Source: DATMNI01 sp035570275
GTDB taxonomy: Bacteria > Acidobacteriota > Terriglobia > Bryobacterales > Bryobacteraceae
Assembly: GCA_035570275.1 (NCBI GenBank)
Contig: DATMNI010000192.1
Span: 1 to 18,729, forward strand
Reading direction: 5' to 3'
Length of the DNA stretch: 18,729 bases
The notes under the pieces were generated by a model that saw only the letters and a program-made list of their open reading frames with translations, was not told the DNA's origin and made no database searches. Below, piece after piece: positions 7,540 through 15,289 of the stretch. Both the position numbers and the translations under genes were made by a program. Numbering within the stretch: position 1 is the stretch's first letter; every line of letters starts with the position of its first letter.

Positions 7540-9555
7540 TCATGGCTTTCCCGCCAGAACGTCGCTGGCTGCGGCTTCCGCGATCAGGCGGTCCGCATCG
7601 GAGCGCAGCAGGAAGCGCTCCGCCACGGCCTTTTCCGCTGCGGCCTTCACCGCATCCACATAAGCGTTGTGGGTGCCGTAGCGTTCTTCGAGCGATGGCC
7701 GCGGATCGCCAGCGGCCGCGCGTTCCGCCTTGGTCCCGGCGAACGGCAGATAGCCCCCGTTCAAGGTACAGATCTTGCCTTTGTCGAACCCAGCAGCCGT
7801 GATGTTCCAGCCGAGATAGGTTCCCAGCGGGACCTGCCGCAGCACCGAAGGCACTCCACCGACGTCGTTGCCGTCCGCATCCACCTTCGGCACCAGCGTC
7901 GGAAGCACCTGCCGGATGGCGGGCGGTTGTTTGGTGATCAAGCCGGATTGGTCGTTGTAATTGAAATCCGGCCCGTAGTCGTAATCGAAGACCGGGTTCA
8001 CCAGGCCGTCGGGTGAAGGCGCCCCGGGAATGTTGGGGAACCCGATGGCAGCCTTGGTGGCGGGCGCGAGCTGTCGCTGATCCAGGCGCGGATAGCGGCT
8101 CGGCGGCGGCTCCGTTCCCACGGTGACCCAGTCGATCAAAGCCGCGGTCAGGGCGCGCATGGTGTCGCTTTCCGGATTGGGATTAGCCGGAAGCACGCAA
8201 CCATTGGGCGGCCGCGGTGCCGCGGTGCTGAAACCGCCCCGCCCGCCGCCATGGGTTGTCCCGGGAAAGAAATAACGTCGCACGTTGGGCGGCAGCGGAA
8301 TGTCCGATTTGGCATCCGTGCCAACCAGGCCGGGCGACTCGCGCAGGAACCAGAACTCCAGCGCGCCGAAGGTTTCGAAAATCTTGGGGCAGGTGTTGGA
8401 GGCGCGGCAACGGTCCAGCAATCCGGCCGAGGGGCGGCGCCGCACCCGGTCCGTGTAATCGCTCCACCAGAGCACGCCCTCGCTACCCGGCTGATACCCG
8501 GCCGCGTAACCGCCGGCGACCGCGAACCGAAAGTTGAGCGCAAGCTGCCGCGCGGCGATATGCGGGTTGGCGCCATCCCACACGATGCGCCCGCCTTCGT
8601 CCTGGTTGAAACCGAGGTGAATGTAGCTGCGGATGAAGTTGCCGGACTGCGAATCGCCGCGGCTGATCACCCACTTGAGGTGCCTGGCGAGCGGGTTGGG
8701 CGCACCCGTATCGTCTTGCGCGGCGTAGCGCAAGAACGAATTCAGGTCGCGGGTGGCGGCGAAGCCGATGCCCAATACCAGGGGGTCTTTGGCGGTAAAC
8801 ACCAGCACGTATTCGGAAGCAGGGTCGAATCCGCCCTTCATGCATAGCTTCGAAGGATCGGGGACGCCGGGGAAGGGCTTCGTGCCGCAATCGGCGAAGG
8901 CCCAATCGCCGCTAGAGACGGCGGCCGGCGCATTTTGGGAGGCACGCCGGGTGAGGCTGGCCCTGGCGGTATCGAGCGTGAGCGGGCGCTGGTAGGTGAG
9001 GCCCACGTAAGGCGTTGCCCCCAGGTCGATGGTGGTGGTGTTGGGCGGGATGTCGATCAGGCGCTCCAATACCGGTCCGCTCAACGGCGAGCCATCAGAC
9101 TTGTGCGCCACGGGCACCACGATGGTCTGCGCATCCGGCCGCTGCGGAAGATCACCCTGCCATCCGCTGAGAAGATTGACGCGGCCGTCGTCAGAGGCCA
9201 CCGGAGCACCCCGGCCGCGGTTGGACACGGTGTAGTAAAGGACGCCGTTCGACTTGGACATGTCGATCGGTTTCGACAGCGCAAACGTCGCCGAATATTC
9301 CACCATGCCGTGGGCGTTGCGCGGCGCGAACCGAATGTCCATGATGATGGAATTGTGCGGGTCCGCGGGGTCGATTTCGCCGAAAAAGTGGCCGCTCAGC
9401 ACCTCGTACTGGCCGGCCTTGCCGAACGCCTGCCCGCCAAAGGCCGGGGATTCGCGGTGCTCGACGACGATGCGTGTGACGCGGGCCTGAACGCAGGTCG
9501 CGCCGATCCAGATGGCTATGGCCGCAAGACCGATCCGTTTCAACATACCGGACAT
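7540..9555 (-). CDS. Secreted large alpha/beta hydrolase domain-containing protein
   Basis: A protein of about 671 residues, matching the long bacterial alpha/beta-hydrolase-domain family that is common in Acidobacteriota and sphingomonads. An N-terminal signal peptide (MLKRIGLAAIAIWIGATCVQA) indicates export. It is followed by a beta-rich N-domain (TRIVVEHRESPAFGG, then GQYEVLSGHFFGEIDP, then VLYYTVSNRGRG). The nucleophile elbow is RGDSQSGNFIRSY (Ser about 302), where a Ser replaces the last Gly of GxSxG, as in this family. PGTTHGG and a C-terminal LPxxDADRLIAEAAASDVL-like tail are also present, so the protein is full length. Start: ATG 9555 or 9546 directly precedes the signal peptide; an in-frame TTG lies at 9564. 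No clear Shine-Dalgarno sequence is seen. The substrate is probably an ester, but this is unproven. Confidence 0.85.
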   Translation of the reverse strand: MSGMLKRIGLAAIAIWIGATCVQARVTRIVVEHRESPAFGGQAFGKAGQYEVLSGHFFGEIDPADPHNSIIMDIRFAPRNAHGMVEYSATFALSKPIDMSKSNGVLYYTVSNRGRGAPVASDDGRVNLLSGWQGDLPQRPDAQTIVVPVAHKSDGSPLSGPVLERLIDIPPNTTTIDLGATPYVGLTYQRPLTLDTARASLTRRASQNAPAAVSSGDWAFADCGTKPFPGVPDPSKLCMKGGFDPASEYVLVFTAKDPLVLGIGFAATRDLNSFLRYAAQDDTGAPNPLARHLKWVISRGDSQSGNFIRSYIHLGFNQDEGGRIVWDGANPHIAARQLALNFRFAVAGGYAAGYQPGSEGVLWWSDYTDRVRRRPSAGLLDRCRASNTCPKIFETFGALEFWFLRESPGLVGTDAKSDIPLPPNVRRYFFPGTTHGGGRGGFSTAAPRPPNGCVLPANPNPESDTMRALTAALIDWVTVGTEPPPSRYPRLDQRQLAPATKAAIGFPNIPGAPSPDGLVNPVFDYDYGPDFNYNDQSGLITKQPPAIRQVLPTLVPKVDADGNDVGGVPSVLRQVPLGTYLGWNITAAGFDKGKICTLNGGYLPFAGTKAERAAAGDPRPSLEERYGTHNAYVDAVKAAAEKAVAERFLLRSDADRLIAEAAASDVLAGKP

Positions 9556-9585
9556 TATATGCAAGGGTGACAGGCAAGAGTGCCA

Positions 9586-9630
9586 GGGAGATGGGAGCCG
9601 GGAGATGGGAGATGGGAGATGGGAGATGGG
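9586..9630 (+). repeat. GGGAGAT heptamer repeat, quadruplex-forming pattern
   Basis: Six heptamer units run from 9586 to 9627 (GGGAGAT, GGGAGCC, then four GGGAGAT) and end in a seventh GGG. Seven G3 runs with uniform 4-nt loops satisfy the standard G-quadruplex pattern. The array lies 30-75 bp upstream of the alpha/beta hydrolase start, on its template side. It is low-complexity DNA and could vary in copy number. Confidence 0.8.
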
Positions 9631-9676
9631 TATGCCGGCTGCGCCTCGTGAGCAAGTTGGTGAGGATAAGGATGGT

Positions 9677-9758
9677 GGCCCCGAGATTGGGTATCTCGGG
9701 GCCGCACTCAGAAGGTTGGCGGTGGGAGGGGACTCACCGCCACAGGGATGCTTTCTGT
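9677..9758 (+). other. Row of three hairpins in the divergent upstream region
   Basis: A perfect 11-bp stem, GGCCCCGAGAT (9677-9687) with ATCTCGGGGCC (9693-9703), closes a 5-nt loop. A 7-bp stem follows: GGCGGTG (9718-9724) with CACCGCC (9735-9741). A short one comes next: ACAG (9742-9745) with CTGT (9755-9758). An AT-rich stretch (9761-9820) runs up to the GTG start at 9835. No T-tract follows the strong first hairpin on either strand and the flanking genes are divergent, so it is not an obvious terminator. It may be a leader RNA, an attenuator or a cruciform site. Confidence 0.5.
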
Positions 9759-9834
9759 AGTTGCTTTAATAATACATATTTAAGATCTGTTTGTCTACTG
9801 TTGGCAAAAATATTTTCTGTGTTACACCTGGAGC

Positions 9835-11877
9835 GTGGAAACCGGCCAGCGCCAGAGCGGCTCCAAATGGCTCCCATACCTCTACGCCGTCTTGCTGTTC
9901 GCCGTCAACTTCGCCATCGCGCGGCGGCTCTTCTACACTGAGTTCACTCAGCACACCAGCTCCAACGAAGGCGCATTCATGGCAATCAGCCGGTTTCTGG
10001 CCGAGCGGTGGCCGGATGTCCGCTGGTTTCCATTCTGGCTCAACGGGGTGCCCTTCGAAAACACCTATTTCCCGCTGTTGCAGGTCATCGTCGCCATGGT
10101 CGCGAAAGCGCTCCATTGCAGCCCGGCTCTCGCCTATCATGCGGTCACCGCCGGCTTCTACTGCCTGGGGCCGGTCTGCCTGTTTCTCTTCGCCTGGAAG
10201 GCCTCGAAACTGTTGCACACCGCTTTTTTCAGCGGCCTTGTCTACTCGTTATGGTCGCCCTCGCTTTTGCTGCCGGCGGTGCGCAACGATATCGGAAGCT
10301 GGCACAACGCGCGCCGGCTGCAGACGCTGGTGCACTATGGCGAGGGCAACCACAACACGGGGCTGAGCCTGCTGCCCCTGGCTCTGCTGTGTGCGTGGCT
10401 GGCGATCGCGCGCCCGAAATTCGTCTGGAGCGTGGCGGCCGGAATCCTGCTGGGCGCTATGGTCCTGACGAACGCCTTTGCCGCGGCGGACCTGGCGGTC
10501 GGCATCGCAATCCTGGTGACCGTGCAGCCGCCCGGCGCCCGCGTTCGCGGCCTGGCCCGGTTGGCACGTATCGGCGTGGCCGCGTACCTGTGGATCTCGC
10601 CCATCCTCACGCCAAGCCTGGTTCGCACCATCCGCACCAACTCCCTGATGGTGGAAGGTGACTACCATTACACGCCGCGGGTGATCGGCACCGGCCTTCT
10701 GGTTCTGGCGGGCGGCGCCGCCATCTGGTATTTCACCCGCCGCTGGAACCACTGGTTCGACCGCTTTGCCGTGGAATTCGCCTACGTCTTTACCGCTGTA
10801 GTCACGCTGACCTATTACGCCGGGATCGCCATTCTGCCGCAGCCCTGGCGGTATCAACTGGAAATGGAGATGGCGCTCTGCCTGGCCTTCGTCTTCGGCG
10901 CCCGCCACCTGCTGGCTCGGGCGCATCCCCGCGTGCGGGCCGGCGCTCTGGCGCTGTTTCTGGCGTTTCTGGCCTGGCAGGCGGTCTGGTATCGGGAGTA
11001 TGCAGGCGGCCTCATCCATTCCATCGACATCACCCCGACCATCCAATACAAAACCGCCCGGTGGATTGACGCCAATCTCAAGGGCCTCCGCACCATGGTC
11101 TCGGGCGATCTGGGCTCCTGGTTCAACGTCTTCACCGATAACCCGCAACTCAGTTCCGCCCCCGACCCGTTCTCGCCGAATTGGATGGTCGAAATCGCGG
11201 CGTACACCATCTACTCGGGCCAGAACGCCCTGGACCGGGACGCCGAGTATTCCATCCTCTGGCTGAAGGCCTACGGTTGCCACGCCATCACGGTGCCGGG
11301 GCCGAAGAGCAGGGAGGAGTTCCACCCCTTCCGCAATCCCCGCAAATTCGACGGCGTGCTTCCGCTGCTGTGGCATGACGAGGATGATTCCATCTACGGT
11401 GTGCCGGCACGCTCGAAATCGCTGGCCCACGTTATTCCAGCCGATGCCGCCGTCGAGCGGCCGCCAATCCACGGACTGGATGTGGAAGGCGTGGCGCGCT
11501 TCGTGGCGGCGATGGACAATCCCGCGCTTCCAGTGGCCGATTTCTCCTGGCTGTCGAATACATATGCCCGCATCGCCACCGAGCTGCATCCGGGCCAGGT
11601 GGTAGCGGTGCAAGTGACTTACGATCCGGGCTGGGTCGCAACGGCCAATGGCCGGCCCGCGTTGGTGACCCGTGACGGAATCGGTCTGCTCACCTTGCAC
11701 CCGCAATGCGACGGCCGTTGCCGGATCGACTTGCGTTTCGACGGCGGCGCGGAGCGAAGAATCTGCCTCGGTCTCAGTGTACTGGTGATGTTCGGCGTGG
11801 CGGGCGCCGCTGGGTTCTTCCTGATCGCAAAGCGCAAGCAGCCGTTCCAGCCGCCGAGCCAGTGGGGCGGTGAGTGA
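9835..11877 (+). CDS. Polytopic membrane protein, GT-C / PTPS-related-like, function unknown
   Basis: A 680-residue integral membrane protein with roughly ten hydrophobic segments in the first 390 residues (first at about 12-30). A soluble, probably extracytoplasmic region of about 240 residues follows, and a final transmembrane helix and basic tail (LIAKRKQ) close the protein. The early loop between helices 1 and 2 has acidic and aromatic residues (YTEFTQHTSSNEG, then WFPFWLNGVPFEN). This recalls GT-C-fold glycosyltransferases and the 6-pyruvoyl-tetrahydropterin-synthase-related membrane family. I cannot assign a donor or acceptor. The start is GTG 9835: no ATG lies upstream in frame, and TGGAG sits too close (about 1 nt) to be a good Shine-Dalgarno sequence, so the start is uncertain. 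No cell-envelope gene cluster surrounds it. Confidence 0.75.
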   Translation: METGQRQSGSKWLPYLYAVLLFAVNFAIARRLFYTEFTQHTSSNEGAFMAISRFLAERWPDVRWFPFWLNGVPFENTYFPLLQVIVAMVAKALHCSPALAYHAVTAGFYCLGPVCLFLFAWKASKLLHTAFFSGLVYSLWSPSLLLPAVRNDIGSWHNARRLQTLVHYGEGNHNTGLSLLPLALLCAWLAIARPKFVWSVAAGILLGAMVLTNAFAAADLAVGIAILVTVQPPGARVRGLARLARIGVAAYLWISPILTPSLVRTIRTNSLMVEGDYHYTPRVIGTGLLVLAGGAAIWYFTRRWNHWFDRFAVEFAYVFTAVVTLTYYAGIAILPQPWRYQLEMEMALCLAFVFGARHLLARAHPRVRAGALALFLAFLAWQAVWYREYAGGLIHSIDITPTIQYKTARWIDANLKGLRTMVSGDLGSWFNVFTDNPQLSSAPDPFSPNWMVEIAAYTIYSGQNALDRDAEYSILWLKAYGCHAITVPGPKSREEFHPFRNPRKFDGVLPLLWHDEDDSIYGVPARSKSLAHVIPADAAVERPPIHGLDVEGVARFVAAMDNPALPVADFSWLSNTYARIATELHPGQVVAVQVTYDPGWVATANGRPALVTRDGIGLLTLHPQCDGRCRIDLRFDGGAERRICLGLSVLVMFGVAGAAGFFLIAKRKQPFQPPSQWGGE

Positions 11878-11942
11878 GCCTCGTCCTCGCTGGAATCATG
11901 GCAGCCTGAGAGGCCGCTGCACGAGGCTCAGCCGAAGCGGCT
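11875..11942 (+). terminator. Nested inverted repeat overlapping the membrane-protein stop codon
   Basis: A perfect 10-bp inverted repeat, TGAGCCTCGT (11875-11884, which includes the TGA stop) with ACGAGGCTCA (11921-11930), encloses a second stem, GCAGC/GCTGC (11901-11905/11916-11920). A third small hairpin, AGCCG-aag-CGGCT (11930-11942), follows. No U-run follows, so this is a possible factor-dependent or mRNA-end-protecting structure rather than a textbook terminator. Confidence 0.4.
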
Positions 11943-11956
11943 TGGGTCCCTGGAAA

Positions 11957-12043
11957 TCAAGCCGCGTCGCGCGCCAGAATTTTGAGCAGCATCAGATCGA
12001 AGGTGCCTTGGACCAGATCGGCGGGCTTACTCAAATCGGTTAC
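11957..12043 (-). pseudogene. 5' remnant of a PadR-family regulator gene
   Basis: The minus-strand frame reads VTDLSKPADLVQGT and then FDLMLLKILA, the strongly conserved N-terminus of PadR regulators (usually MxDLSKPADLVQGTLDLLLLKxLA). The frame then ends RDAA and stops at 11957-11959. The winged-helix recognition part and the dimerisation helices are missing. The expected ATG is replaced by GTA, so even the start seems lost. PadR genes usually sit beside the gene they control, often an efflux transporter; here the neighbour is a divergent carboxylase subunit 65 bp away. The relic is too short to function. Confidence 0.6.
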
Positions 12044-12062
12044 CGAGGATAGATTACCGAGC

Positions 12063-12107
12063 TTCTGTCGATATGCAAGGGGTGTGGCAGCCGTTACAAT
12101 AGTCCCG
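12063..12107 (+). promoter_or_regulatory. Putative leaderless promoter of the carboxylase gene
   Basis: TACAAT (12095-12100) is a good -10 hexamer, and its last base is 7 nt before the ATG at 12108, so transcription would begin at or next to the A of the start codon. There is no purine-rich Shine-Dalgarno sequence in the intervening AGTCCCG. The -35 region is weak (TTCTGT at 12063-12068 is too far; nothing better is seen). The same geometry recurs before the gene at 16208. Confidence 0.5.
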
Positions 12108-13649
12108 ATGAACCGCCTCCCAGAACTACACCGCCGCCATGAAGCCGCTGAGCAGGGAGGTAGCGCCGAGCGCCGTGCCCGCCAGCATAAGGAAGGCAAG
12201 CTATCGGCCCGCGAGCGTATCGAACTGCTGCTCGACGAAAGCTCTTTTGAAGAGATCGACAAGCTGGTTACCCACCGCTGCCGCGATTTCGGCATGGACG
12301 AGCAGATCATCCCCGGTGATGGCTTCGTCACCGGCTACGGCCGCATCGAGGGCCGGCTGGTCTACGTCTTCGCTCAGGATTTCACGGTGTTCGGCGGTTC
12401 CCTATCGGAAACCAATGCGCTCAAGATTTGCAAGATCATGGACCTGGCGCTCAAGACGGGCGCGCCGGTGATCGGCCTCAACGATTCCGGCGGCGCGCGC
12501 ATCCAGGAAGGCGTGGTCTCGCTGGCGGGCTATGCCGACATTTTCCTGCGCAACACGCTCGCTAGCGGCGTGGTTCCGCAAATCTCCGCCATCATGGGCA
12601 CCTGCGCCGGCGGCGCCGTCTATTCCCCCGCCATCACCGACTTCGTCTTCATGGTGGAACACACCAGCCACATGTTCGTGACGGGCCCCGATGTCATCAA
12701 GACCGTGACTCATGAAGACGTTACCAAGGAAACCCTGGGCGGCTCCATGACCCACAATTCGGTGAGCGGCGTGGGCCACTTCATTGCCGCCAACGATGGC
12801 GAATGCCTGCGCATGATTCGCGAACTAATGACCTACCTGCCGCAGAACAATCGCGAAGATCCGCCGCGCCGCTCCACCAACGACCCCGCCAGCCGCATGG
12901 ACGCAGCGCTCGACACCATCGTGCCCGAGGAATCCAACCAGCCCTACGATATTAAGGACGTGATCCAGCGCGTGGTGGATGACGGCGAATTCTTCGAAGT
13001 CCACGAGCACTGGGCCAAGAACATCGTGGTCGGTTTCGCCCGCATGGACGGCCGGTCCATCGGCATTGTGGCCAATCAGCCGGCCTTCCTGGCCGGCTGT
13101 CTCGACATCAATTCCTCTGTGAAGGGCGCGCGTTTCGTGCGCTTTTGCGACGCCTTCAACATCCCCATCCTCACCTTCGAAGACGTTCCCGGCTTCCTGC
13201 CGGGCACCGCGCAGGAGTTCGGCGGCATCATCCGTCACGGCGCCAAGCTGCTCTACGCCTATTCGGAAGCCACCGTACCCAAGATCACAGTGATCACGCG
13301 CAAGGCCTATGGCGGCGCCTATTGCGTGATGGGTTCCAAGCACATCCGCACGGACGTCAACCTGGCCTGGCCCACTGCGGAGATCGCCGTCATGGGCCCG
13401 GAAGGCGCCGTGAACATCGTCTACCGCCGCGAACTCTCGGCGGCGGAGGATCAGGCTGCGGTACGCCGGCAGAAAATCGAGGAATTCCGCGACCGCTTCG
13501 CCAACCCCTTCGTGGCCGCTGAGCGCGGCTATGTGGACGACGTGATCGAACCCCACGAAACCCGGCCGCGCGTGATTCGGGCCTTGCGCATGCTCGAAAA
13601 CAAGGTCGACACCATGCCGCGCAAGAAGCACGGCAACATCCCGCTGTAA
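12108..13649 (+). CDS. pccB: Acyl-CoA (propionyl-CoA type) carboxylase, carboxyltransferase subunit
   Basis: A 513-residue biotin-dependent carboxyltransferase that moves CO2 from carboxybiotin to an acyl-CoA such as propionyl-CoA, giving methylmalonyl-CoA. It has two crotonase-like halves. The N-half carries FGGSLSETNALKI (95-107), the oxyanion motif NDSGGARIQEG (125-135) and GTCAGGAVYSPAI (164-176). The C-half carries ANQPAFLAGCLDINSSVKGA, FEDVPGFLPGTAQEF and ITRKAYGGAYCVMGSKHI. Methylmalonyl-CoA decarboxylase alpha subunits share this fold. The length is normal. The ATG at 12108 is preferred over an in-frame ATG at 11982 because homologues begin near RLPELHRRHEAA and the extra 42 residues overlap the PadR remnant and the -10 hexamer. 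No biotin carboxylase or biotin carrier gene is present in the window, so its partners are encoded elsewhere. Confidence 0.93.
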   Translation: MNRLPELHRRHEAAEQGGSAERRARQHKEGKLSARERIELLLDESSFEEIDKLVTHRCRDFGMDEQIIPGDGFVTGYGRIEGRLVYVFAQDFTVFGGSLSETNALKICKIMDLALKTGAPVIGLNDSGGARIQEGVVSLAGYADIFLRNTLASGVVPQISAIMGTCAGGAVYSPAITDFVFMVEHTSHMFVTGPDVIKTVTHEDVTKETLGGSMTHNSVSGVGHFIAANDGECLRMIRELMTYLPQNNREDPPRRSTNDPASRMDAALDTIVPEESNQPYDIKDVIQRVVDDGEFFEVHEHWAKNIVVGFARMDGRSIGIVANQPAFLAGCLDINSSVKGARFVRFCDAFNIPILTFEDVPGFLPGTAQEFGGIIRHGAKLLYAYSEATVPKITVITRKAYGGAYCVMGSKHIRTDVNLAWPTAEIAVMGPEGAVNIVYRRELSAAEDQAAVRRQKIEEFRDRFANPFVAAERGYVDDVIEPHETRPRVIRALRMLENKVDTMPRKKHGNIPL

Positions 13650-13663
13650 CGCCGTGGCCATGC

Positions 13664-13692
13664 CCGAAAAAAGAAGCCCGTGCTCGCCGGGC
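13664..13692 (-). terminator. Intrinsic terminator of the broken DUF4136-like gene
   Basis: GCCCG (13676-13680) pairs with CGGGC (13688-13692) across a 7-nt loop. On the minus strand the hairpin is followed by TTCTTTTTTCG, a good U-tract. It sits about 40 bp beyond the last stop of the minus-strand pseudogene, and it also lies just after the carboxylase gene's stop, at a convergent junction. Confidence 0.55.
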
Positions 13693-13732
13693 CCGTCCTG
13701 GCCAGCCCGTGCGCGCTCGCGCGCCGGACCGG

Positions 13733-14061
13733 CTACCTGGCCTTCGGCGGATACTTGCGGCAGCCCGCAGGGTATGCTTCGAGTTCGCTTTTCCGCACGG
13801 CGCCGAGCGTGTACCAGACGTTGAGATCGGCCGGACCGGTTGGCACGAAGGAGAGGCCCTTCGCCTCGAGGTGTTTCTGGATGTCCGCGCCCAGGCGTTT
13901 GCGAATCCGGTCGTTGTTCAGCTAGGGGTTCCTGCTGTTCAACCGGCCTTGCTGGATGGCCAAAGACTTGAGGAGAAATCGGCGGCTTGATCGGACTCGA
14001 TTTCCACCTTCTGCGCGAAGGCGCACGACGCAACCAGGAGGCTGAGAACGGGGCTCTTCAT
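13733..14061 (-). pseudogene. Frameshifted and truncated DUF4136-type exported protein gene
   Basis: From the ATG at 14061 the frame encodes a signal peptide (MKSPVLSLLVASCAFAQKV) and then ESDQAADFSS, after which it shifts. The continuation in another frame reads KSLAIQQGRLNSRNP, an amber TAG (13922-13924), LNNDRIRKRLGADIQKHLEA, KGLSFVPTGPADLNVWYT and LGAVRKSELEAYPAGC, then ends at a TAG (13733-13735). The pattern D-F-x-x-[FY]-K-[TS]-x-[AW] followed by IxxRLxAxIxxxLxAKGL and PADLxVxY is typical of DUF4136 periplasmic or lipoprotein-like proteins of unknown function. At least one frameshift, one nonsense codon and loss of the C-terminal part are visible. An intrinsic terminator still follows it. 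Confidence 0.65.
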
Positions 14062-14521
14062 ATCACGGGAACCTACCACACTCGTGGGTGGGCGGCAATC
14101 GTGAGAATTGTGAACGTGAGAATTGTCCGAATCGAAGGAGTGCTGAAGAGGCAGCGGTATCGGCGGTTGAAGAAAGGACAAAAGGGTATGTAATGTAAGA
14201 CGGTATGTATTTGTTGCTTACGGCGACGGCCTGTTTGCTACCATGGGCCACCTCAAGCAGCAGAACGAGAACCATTACCGCGCGCCGCCAGCGGAACCCA
14301 CTCGATCAGCCCGGTTCCGCAAGCAGCACGATCATCTGGTGGACCGATGGCGCGGGGAGACACCAAAGAGCATCTGGGACTTCGTGGGAGTGTAACGGCT
14401 GGAGCTTTCGCCGCACACCGTGGGAACTTTCGAATGCAAGCCAGGGTATTGGCCCTGCTCCGAGGTGTGCGGCGGTTTCGTGGGCCCGGCAGTTTCGGAA
14501 CTCGTGCTTTCCGGCAGCATC
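14062..14521. other. 460-bp stretch without a convincing gene
   Basis: It contains a 12-mer, CGTGAGAATTGT, repeated with a 15-bp period (14100-14111, 14115-14126) upstream of the DUF4136-like remnant. A patch of relatively A-rich sequence lies near 14160-14215. A 50-codon open frame runs from an ATG at 14243 to a TAA at 14393-14395 (MGHLKQQNENHYRAPP, ending IWDFVGV). This small frame has no Shine-Dalgarno sequence and no family I recognise, although its composition is not unlike coding sequence. The stretch may be a remnant of a decayed gene. Confidence 0.4.
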
Positions 14522-15184
14522 CTACCACTCGTCCCGCTCCACCGTCGCCGTGCTTTCCTTCAGCTTCGGCGCACCCTCTGCCAACAGTTCCCCTTCGCCT
14601 GCCGCGGCACCGCTGGCGATGGTGCGCACGCGCGGCATGGGCTTGTCAGCATTGGCGAAATCGCCGTGCTTTTCGGCGGCGGATGCGATGTCCTGCGCCC
14701 CCGTCGAGATGAGCACCTGCCTGGCGCGCGGCACCCAGTCCGCGGTGTCGCAGTGTACAGAGAGGAGAATGCCGCCTTCGCGGATTCGTCCCTCGTACCG
14801 GCGCGCTTCGTACTCCGGAATTCCCATACCGACCAGGGCGCCGATGATTCCACCCAAAGCCCCGACCGCGCCGGCGCCGGCGAGCGCCGCTACGATTGGT
14901 CCGGCAGCCAGGAACGGCCCCAGTCCGGGGATGGCCAGCGCCCCTATGCCGGTCAGCCAGCCGAGGACTCCACCCGCGATACCGCCGGCCATCACTCCCG
15001 ACGCCATCCCTTCCGGCGCCTTGGTATTTTTTTCGTGGGCAAAATCCTTGGTTCCCATATTCTCCGGAAACAGCACCGAAATGTCGGTGCTGCGGAAACT
15101 GGCCCGGCGCAAGTGCTCCACGCCCTCCTCCACTGCTAACCGGTCGGGATAGATGCCGAATACGGCTGTATTCTTTGCAGACAT
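14522..15184 (-). CDS. General-stress-type (YflT/DUF-like) glycine-zipper protein
   Basis: A 220-residue protein. The N-terminal 50 residues (TAVFGIYPDRLAVEEGVEHL, then FRSTDISVLFPEN) resemble the YflT/general stress protein 17M-type domain that detects or responds to stress. Residues 58-122 form a long Gly/Ala-rich hydrophobic hairpin (VMAGGIAGGVLGWLTGIGAL, then GAVGALGGIIGALVGMGIP) that probably inserts into the membrane. A second alpha/beta segment (ARRYEGRIREGGILLSVHCD) and a charged tail follow. This layout is common in acidobacterial and other genomes and has no proven molecular role. AAGGAG lies 5 nt before the ATG at 15184, which fixes the start. The same frame stays open far upstream only as an antisense artefact of the isomerase-like gene. 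It is divergent from that gene. Confidence 0.75.
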   Translation of the reverse strand: MSAKNTAVFGIYPDRLAVEEGVEHLRRASFRSTDISVLFPENMGTKDFAHEKNTKAPEGMASGVMAGGIAGGVLGWLTGIGALAIPGLGPFLAAGPIVAALAGAGAVGALGGIIGALVGMGIPEYEARRYEGRIREGGILLSVHCDTADWVPRARQVLISTGAQDIASAAEKHGDFANADKPMPRVRTIASGAAAGEGELLAEGAPKLKESTATVERDEW

Positions 15185-15289
15185 GTGAACTCCTTCGTTC
15201 GATATACGTGCAAGATGAGGTCCACTGCGCGCCTCCGCACAAAACCCGGCGCCGGGGGAGTAGAATTGGAAGTTCGGAGAAAGGGATCT

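Noticed and set aside
10249..11706. 485-codon minus-strand frame opposite the membrane protein
   Set aside because: Antisense shadow; the plus strand has coherent transmembrane segments.
11982..12107. Upstream ATG giving a 42-residue N-terminal extension to the carboxylase subunit
   Set aside because: The extension covers the PadR remnant and the -10 hexamer, and family members begin near the ATG at 12108.
13712..13726. GCGCGC-TC-GCGCGC palindrome as a terminator
   Set aside because: Very GC-rich with a 2-nt loop and no U-tract on either side; the neighbouring 13664-13692 structure is a better terminator.
12825..14033. 402-codon minus-strand frame opposite the carboxylase subunit
   Set aside because: Antisense shadow of a well-defined carboxyltransferase; composition is typical of shadows.
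15245..15256. CCCGGCGCCGGG palindrome between two divergent genes as an operator
   Set aside because: A self-complementary 12-mer is easily found by chance in such GC-rich DNA, and no second copy is seen near other promoters.
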